From NCBI RefSeq assembly GCF_023016005.1, contig NZ_JALKAZ010000001.1, positions 1,054,001 to 1,118,000 on the forward strand: a DNA stretch of 64,000 nt, given 5' to 3'. This stretch comes from Erythrobacter sp. F6033 (GTDB lineage Bacteria; Pseudomonadota; Alphaproteobacteria; Sphingomonadales; Sphingomonadaceae). This document shows, piece by piece, positions 59,482 to 64,000 of this stretch; position 1 is the stretch's first letter, and each line of letters opens with the position of its first letter. The notes beneath the pieces were generated by a model. That model made no database searches and was not told the origin of the DNA. It saw only the letters and a program-made list of their open reading frames with translations. The position numbers were made by a program, and so were the translations under genes.

Positions 59482-60725
59482 GCCTCAGCCGTTTGCCCCG
59501 CTGCCGCTTCACGATCACGGTCCGCGCGGCTCTTCTTCTGCGCGGCTGTCTTCAACTGCCCGCAGGCCGCATCAATATCGCGGCCGCGCGGCGTGCGTAC
59601 AGGGGCGCTGATGCCGTTTTCAAAAATGATGTTTGAAAAGCTCTTGATGCGTTCGGGCGTTGAGCATTCGTACTCTGCTCCGGGCCATGGGTTGAACGGG
59701 ATCAGATTGACCTTCGCGGGCAAATCAAATTTCTTGAGCAGTCGGACAAGCTCGTGCGCGTCTTCGTCGCTGTCGTTTTTGTCCTTCAGCATCACGTATT
59801 CAAATGTAATCCGGCGCGCGTTTGAGGCTTTGGGATAGTCTGCGCAGGCTTGAAGCAGCTCTTCGATCCCATATTTGCGATTGAGCGGCACGATCTCATC
59901 GCGGACCGGTTTGGTGACCGCGTGCAGACTGATCGCTAGGTTCACGCCGATTTCTTTTGCGCAGCGCTCCATCATCGGAACCACGCCGCTGGTAGAAAGC
60001 GTGATGCGTCGCTTCGACAGAGCAAGACCTTCGCCATCCATCACAAGCTGCATGGCATCGCGAACATGGTCGAAGTTGTAGAGCGGTTCGCCCATGCCCA
60101 TCAGAACGATGTTGGTGAGCAAACGTCCGTCGGCGGAATAGTGCCCCGTATCCTCAGCGTCTTCCAAGCCATCCATCCGACCCTTGGGCCATTCGCCCAA
60201 CGCGTCACGGGCCAGCATAACCTGACCGACGATCTCGCCGGGTGTCAGATTGCGGACGAGCCGCATCGTGCCAGTGTGGCAGAACGTGCAGTTAAGCGTG
60301 CAACCTACTTGGCTTGAAATGCACAACGTCCCGCGATCTGCATCAGGGATGAAGACCATCTCGAAATCGTGGCCATCATCGGTTTGCAGCAGCCACTTTC
60401 GCGTGCCGTCGCTAGAATGCTGTGCCTCGACAATGTTCGGACGGCCCACAACAAAGCGTTCCGTCAGCCACGGGCGCATCGTCTTGCCAATATCTGTCAT
60501 CGCGTCGAATTCGGTGACGCCGCGGTGATACAGCCAATGGTAAACCTGTTTGGAACGAAGTTTGGCTTGCTTCTCATCAAGACCCGCGTCTGTGAAAAGT
60601 TCGCGAATGCGCGATTTCGGCAGACCCATGAGGTCAATGCGGCCATCCTCGCGCGGCGTTATATTACGCGCTACGGGAACGGGATCCACCTGACCGGGGA
60701 TCGACATGAGTTCGGTATCTGCCAT
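59478..60725 (-). CDS. rlmN: 23S rRNA/tRNA adenine-C2 methyltransferase RlmN
   Basis: Radical SAM enzyme that methylates A2503 of 23S rRNA and A37 of some tRNAs; 415 aa from ATG 60725. The cluster motif CTLNCTFC gives Cys 142, 146 and 149. [22 protein letters not shown] and the late [16 protein letters not shown] (with the second catalytic Cys region) are family blocks. Part of the dense minus-strand chain. Confidence 0.95.
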   Translation of the reverse strand: MADTELMSIPGQVDPVPVARNITPREDGRIDLMGLPKSRIRELFTDAGLDEKQAKLRSKQVYHWLYHRGVTEFDAMTDIGKTMRPWLTERFVVGRPNIVEAQHSSDGTRKWLLQTDDGHDFEMVFIPDADRGTLCISSQVGCTLNCTFCHTGTMRLVRNLTPGEIVGQVMLARDALGEWPKGRMDGLEDAEDTGHYSADGRLLTNIVLMGMGEPLYNFDHVRDAMQLVMDGEGLALSKRRITLSTSGVVPMMERCAKEIGVNLAISLHAVTKPVRDEIVPLNRKYGIEELLQACADYPKASNARRITFEYVMLKDKNDSDEDAHELVRLLKKFDLPAKVNLIPFNPWPGAEYECSTPERIKSFSNIIFENGISAPVRTPRGRDIDAACGQLKTAAQKKSRADRDREAAAGQTAEA

Positions 60726-60770
60726 GATTAGACGCGCATATAATGGCGCGCAGCCCATTTGACCAGTCAG

Positions 60771-61232
60771 CTATAGATCGGCGCAGCCTACGATTGCTGC
60801 GTCCATCGCAGTGGCGACACCTGAAAGGTCGTAGCGATCCGACACGCCGCCGCCATTGACCCGCATTGCGCTGGCCGACCGTAAGGCCGCCACGATTGCT
60901 GCATCGGTCTGAGCATCCGGCGCCCATGCATTCAGACCCTGCGCAACCAGATCGAAGTTGGTCGTATCGATCCGAACTCGCAATCTGCTGCCTTCGCGCG
61001 TTTCCCGCGAAAGTCGAAAATGCACTTGATTGCGGATGCTCCGCTTTGGCCAGGTGCCGATACTGGCGAAGGCATTGTTCGCATTGCGCCCGCGCGGTTT
61101 CGCTATGGCATAGCATCGCGGCGTCTCGGCATCGCGGAATGCAGCCCAGCTAGAATACACGCCAAGGCTATCTTTCGCGCCCAGCGGAGCGGCGAGGGCG
61201 GCAATCGCGGTGAGGCAAATCAGCTTACGCAT
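60771..61232 (-). CDS. IalB-like exported protein
   Basis: 153 aa from ATG 61232 (a TTG at 61238 is open). Signal MRKLICLTAIAALAAPLG. The mature part SSWAAFRDAETPRCYAIAKPR fits invasion-associated-locus-B-like proteins, common in alphaproteobacteria. It overlaps the greB stop by eight bases. Role unknown despite the family name. Confidence 0.72.
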   Translation of the reverse strand: MRKLICLTAIAALAAPLGAKDSLGVYSSWAAFRDAETPRCYAIAKPRGRNANNAFASIGTWPKRSIRNQVHFRLSRETREGSRLRVRIDTTNFDLVAQGLNAWAPDAQTDAAIVAALRSASAMRVNGGGVSDRYDLSGVATAMDAAIVGCADL

Positions 61233-61707
61233 AGTCAATCGCCATCACTTCCCATTCCTTCATCCCGCCGGGAAGCCTCACGATCCGCAAATCCCCCACT
61301 GATGCGCCTTTCAAGGCTTTTGCCATTGGTGAATGCCAGCCTATTCGACCTTCGTCGGCGTTTTGCTCATCGTCGCCAACCAATGTCACTGTCTTTCGCC
61401 CATCATCTTCGTCAGCGAGCTCGACAGTCGCTCCGAAGAACACCCTGTCCTTCGTTGGCTGATTCGCAGGGTCAACAACGCGCACGATTTTCATGCGCCG
61501 CGAAAGGTGACCGAGCTCTCTGTCAATCTCGCGCATGCGCTTTCGACCATACAGATAGTCGCCGTTTTCACTGCGATCACCATTTCCGGCGGCCCAGCTC
61601 ACGATCTCGACGATCTCGGGACGCTCTTTGCCGAGCAGGTGATCGTAGCGTGCCTTTAATGCCGCCATACCCTGAGGCGTGATGGGAGGACCGGGTTTTG
61701 TCGCCAT
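61225..61707 (-). CDS. greB: Transcription elongation factor GreB/GreA family
   Basis: 160 aa. An N-terminal coiled coil with the acidic tip GDRSENGDYLYG, followed by the FKBP-like C-terminal domain (VFFGATVELADEDDGRKTVTLVG; SPMAKALKGASVGD). These factors stimulate transcript cleavage by backtracked RNA polymerase. The RKRMREIDRELGHLSRRMK pattern favours GreB. It lies nine bases after slt and overlaps the next gene. Confidence 0.9.
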   Translation of the reverse strand: MATKPGPPITPQGMAALKARYDHLLGKERPEIVEIVSWAAGNGDRSENGDYLYGRKRMREIDRELGHLSRRMKIVRVVDPANQPTKDRVFFGATVELADEDDGRKTVTLVGDDEQNADEGRIGWHSPMAKALKGASVGDLRIVRLPGGMKEWEVMAIDYA

Positions 61708-61716
61708 TGAGCAGCT

Positions 61717-63681
61717 TTACGGCAGGAACGTATCGACCGTGCGCGGCAGACCAGCTTGTTCTGGATACATATGCGAATAGCTAACCGCGTTGCCGATCAC
61801 GCGCATGACATAATACCGGGTTTCAAAGTTAGCCGGGATCTTTTCGATCCATGTCACCCAATCGATTTCGCCTTTGCGCGGATCGCCATTCAGACGAAGC
61901 CATTGGTTCACTCGGCCCGGGCCAGCGTTGTACGATGCAATGGCAAGCGGGTAGGCACCGCGATAAAGATCCATACGGCGCGCAAAGTGCGCATCACCCA
62001 AGGTGATGTTGTATTTCGGATTGCCAGTGAGGTCGGCGCGAAGATACTGCACGCCAAGAATACCCGCTTCTTCACGCGCCGTGCTCGGCAAAAGCTGCAT
62101 CATGCCAACCGCATTGGCGTGACTTCTGCGGAAGCGATCGAATTCGCTTTCCTGTCGGCTTATGGCGTGAACCATAGTCCAATCATTGACCCGCGGGACG
62201 GGAACAGTCGGGTAACCGACACGCTCAAAGCCGACCAAACCATTGGTGCCTGCTTCCATACCGACAACAACGGCCATTTCCTCTAAGCCGGTTTCTGCAG
62301 CGAGGTTATGAGCGAGCATCAATTCTTCGGGCGTCTTCGCCTCTTCTCCAATGGCTTCGAAAAAGCGGCGCTCTGTCCGCCAATCCCGGCGGTTTTGAGC
62401 CATATACCGAACTGCCTGGACGACTGGCTTTGCCTCAAATTCTGCCCGCGTGCTGGCGTCAATTTGAAGGGCGGGCAGTTGTGCGAATTCCGGCATTGGT
62501 TTGCCCATCGCGTTCAGCGCCAGCTGTCCGTAATAGTAATGCGGGTAAACCGCCGCCATTTCATAATATCGCGTGGCTTCGGCCTGCATCCCTGCTTGCT
62601 GCGCCGCACGTCCGGCCCAGTAAAATCCTTTGGCGCGGGTAAGCGGTGTCTGAGCAGCAGAACCATACCGTTCGAACAAAGGCGCTGCGCGCCTGCCGTC
62701 GCTAAGACGCCAGAGAGCATTTGTGCCCCCCTTCCACATCAAATCGGTATAGCGATCACGCAGACGGAACGAACCTTTTGAAATGTCCTGACCGGGCTCG
62801 AACAGATCATCAATCTTGCTCGCTATGCGAACTGTGTCACCAACGCTTGCGACTTTGGCGACGTCAAGCATCAGACCGACCATCGCTTCGCCATCGAATG
62901 CAGCAGAATTTACGGCGGGGCGGTTCGCGAGCAAGCCGATGGCTTCCGAGTTCCGCCGTTTTGAACGATAGAAATTGGCCAAGTTGTAAACATAGCCAGC
63001 ATCATTGAGCGCGTCAGAAGGCACCGATATGCCTGCCTCTTGCGGTGTAGCGCCACGGATCAAAGCAAGACGCGCCATCGCCAAAGGACGATTGGCGGTG
63101 GGCACATTGATGACCTGCCTGGCGGCAGCTTCGACATTGCCCTGCCAAAGGAGAGCATCCATGCGAGCATTCTGATCATCAGCCGTAAACTGCGCGCCAA
63201 ATAACCCGAGCAGATAGGCTTCTGACGGGCCGCTCATCGTTCCGTTGCGCCACGCTTCGCGAGCGACGGTGAATGCCTCGGAACGCTGCGCACCTGCTAG
63301 TGCCAATGCGTACCGCGCACGGCCGGAATTGGTCAGAGGAGGGTGCATGTCGAAAAAGCGCAGCAAGTCCGCTTGCATTGGGGCTTCGTTATCGAGCCGG
63401 TTTTCTGCCCGAACGCGCAAAATAGAGATACGCGGAAAGTCTGGGTAGCGCATCGCAAACCCGGCATAATCGGAAAAACCCATCTCACGGTTGGCTTGCA
63501 GCAATTCCCATCGCGCAAGTGCTGCGCTCATCTGACCAGGCTGCTGAGCAACAAGATTGCTGCCGCGTGCATCGCTGCTCATTTGTGCAGAAGAAGGGGT
63601 TGAGAGGGCTGCTACACTGGCGGTTGCAAGTGCGGCGAGAACGATAGGATTAGAACGCAATTTGAAGGCCATGCTGGACAT
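61717..63681 (-). CDS. Soluble lytic murein transglycosylase
   Basis: 654 aa with an N-terminal signal (AALATASVAALS). A long helical superhelix precedes the SLT domain, with the catalytic Glu511 in SRQESEFDRFRRSHANAVGMMQLLPSTA and the closing IASYNAGPGRVNQWL block. It cleaves peptidoglycan glycan strands. It heads the minus-strand chain that continues with greB, and is divergent to dapA. Confidence 0.92.
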   Translation of the reverse strand: MSSMAFKLRSNPIVLAALATASVAALSTPSSAQMSSDARGSNLVAQQPGQMSAALARWELLQANREMGFSDYAGFAMRYPDFPRISILRVRAENRLDNEAPMQADLLRFFDMHPPLTNSGRARYALALAGAQRSEAFTVAREAWRNGTMSGPSEAYLLGLFGAQFTADDQNARMDALLWQGNVEAAARQVINVPTANRPLAMARLALIRGATPQEAGISVPSDALNDAGYVYNLANFYRSKRRNSEAIGLLANRPAVNSAAFDGEAMVGLMLDVAKVASVGDTVRIASKIDDLFEPGQDISKGSFRLRDRYTDLMWKGGTNALWRLSDGRRAAPLFERYGSAAQTPLTRAKGFYWAGRAAQQAGMQAEATRYYEMAAVYPHYYYGQLALNAMGKPMPEFAQLPALQIDASTRAEFEAKPVVQAVRYMAQNRRDWRTERRFFEAIGEEAKTPEELMLAHNLAAETGLEEMAVVVGMEAGTNGLVGFERVGYPTVPVPRVNDWTMVHAISRQESEFDRFRRSHANAVGMMQLLPSTAREEAGILGVQYLRADLTGNPKYNITLGDAHFARRMDLYRGAYPLAIASYNAGPGRVNQWLRLNGDPRKGEIDWVTWIEKIPANFETRYYVMRVIGNAVSYSHMYPEQAGLPRTVDTFLP

Positions 63682-63779
63682 AGTGCCAATCGGCTCCTTA
63701 TCAGGCGCTGAACACGCATACAGGTAGCCACAATCGCCCCCTGTTTTGTAATATTATTGATTGTCACAGGAATAAAGCA

Positions 63780-64000
63780 ATGTTTTCCGGATCAATTCCC
63801 GCTCTAGCGACTCCTTTTCGCGATGGATCGTTTGACGAAGCGGCATTTCGGCAATTGGTCGATTGGCAAATCGAGCAGGGCAGCTCTGCCTTGGTCCCTT
63901 GCGGTACCACTGGCGAGGCTTCCACACTTTCGAATGCGGAGCATCACCGCGTAATCGAAGTCTGCATCGAGCAAGCGGCTGGGCGTGTTCCGGTTATCGC
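63780..64000 (+). CDS. dapA: 4-hydroxy-tetrahydrodipicolinate synthase, 3' truncated by window edge
   Basis: First ~73 codons only. ATG 63780. [34 protein letters not shown] and the [14 protein letters not shown] block are the DapA N-terminus with its pyruvate-binding GTTGE loop. First step of lysine/diaminopimelate synthesis. The 98-base gap to slt holds the divergent promoters; CACAGGA upstream could be the ribosome-binding site. Confidence 0.95.
   Translation, partial: MFSGSIPALATPFRDGSFDEAAFRQLVDWQIEQGSSALVPCGTTGEASTLSNAEHHRVIEVCIEQAAGRVPVI

Overview
The window comes from an alphaproteobacterial chromosome, most likely an Erythrobacteraceae/Sphingomonadales member. This rests on the ribosomal-protein order, an S5 protein with a long Gly/Arg-rich N-terminal extension, a GAAC-N7-GAAC LexA-type box in front of uvrA, small periplasmic proteins in the style of the group, and moderate GC in core genes. 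The assignment comes from reading the sequence and was not tested by any search.

Layout. (1) 1-13385: the S10/spc/alpha ribosomal superoperon, from the 3' part of rplB through secY, adk, rpoA and rplQ. A gene for an exported SRPBCC-like protein sits between adk and rpsM. A clear terminator follows rplQ. (2) 13413-20780: a beta-lactamase-fold serine hydrolase, two paralogous small exported proteins, a minus-strand TRIC channel / PepSY / amidase group, and a DUF4403-like lipoprotein. (3) 20899-28988: a minus-strand TCA operon mdh - unknown exported protein - sucD - sucA - sucB - lpdA. sucC is not in the window. (4) 29285-35831: a GGDEF-EAL protein, a SleB-type cell-wall hydrolase, and a three-gene metal-chelate/cobalamin-type ABC importer. 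(5) 35853-45743: an accessory stretch. It holds a lower-GC cassette (coiled-coil lipoprotein, papain-like cysteine protease, unknown partner), an unrecognised 531-aa protein, uvrA carrying an in-frame REP-like palindrome, a zinc-ribbon protein, a duplicated scrap of the uvrA 3' end, and a low-GC pair (soluble protein plus four-TM membrane protein). (6) 45744-48061: two copies of a multi-hairpin repeat, other GC-rich hairpins and a direct/inverted repeat cluster, around a bestrophin-like membrane protein and a small lipoprotein. (7) 48062-64000: CHRD protein, RlpA, argG, acyltransferase, CFA synthase, DUF1801 protein, a FolM-like SDR / cytochrome b / MsrP-like molybdoenzyme operon, glycine-zipper protein, a dense minus-strand chain slt - greB - ialB-like - rlmN - methyltransferase - MOSC, and the start of dapA.

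The strongest candidates for undescribed biology are the overlapping protease cassette at 35853-38750, the soluble/4TM pair at 44216-45743 beside a duplicated uvrA fragment, and the structured repeat at 46064-46165 and 47673-47772, whose two copies keep their hairpins by compensatory changes.
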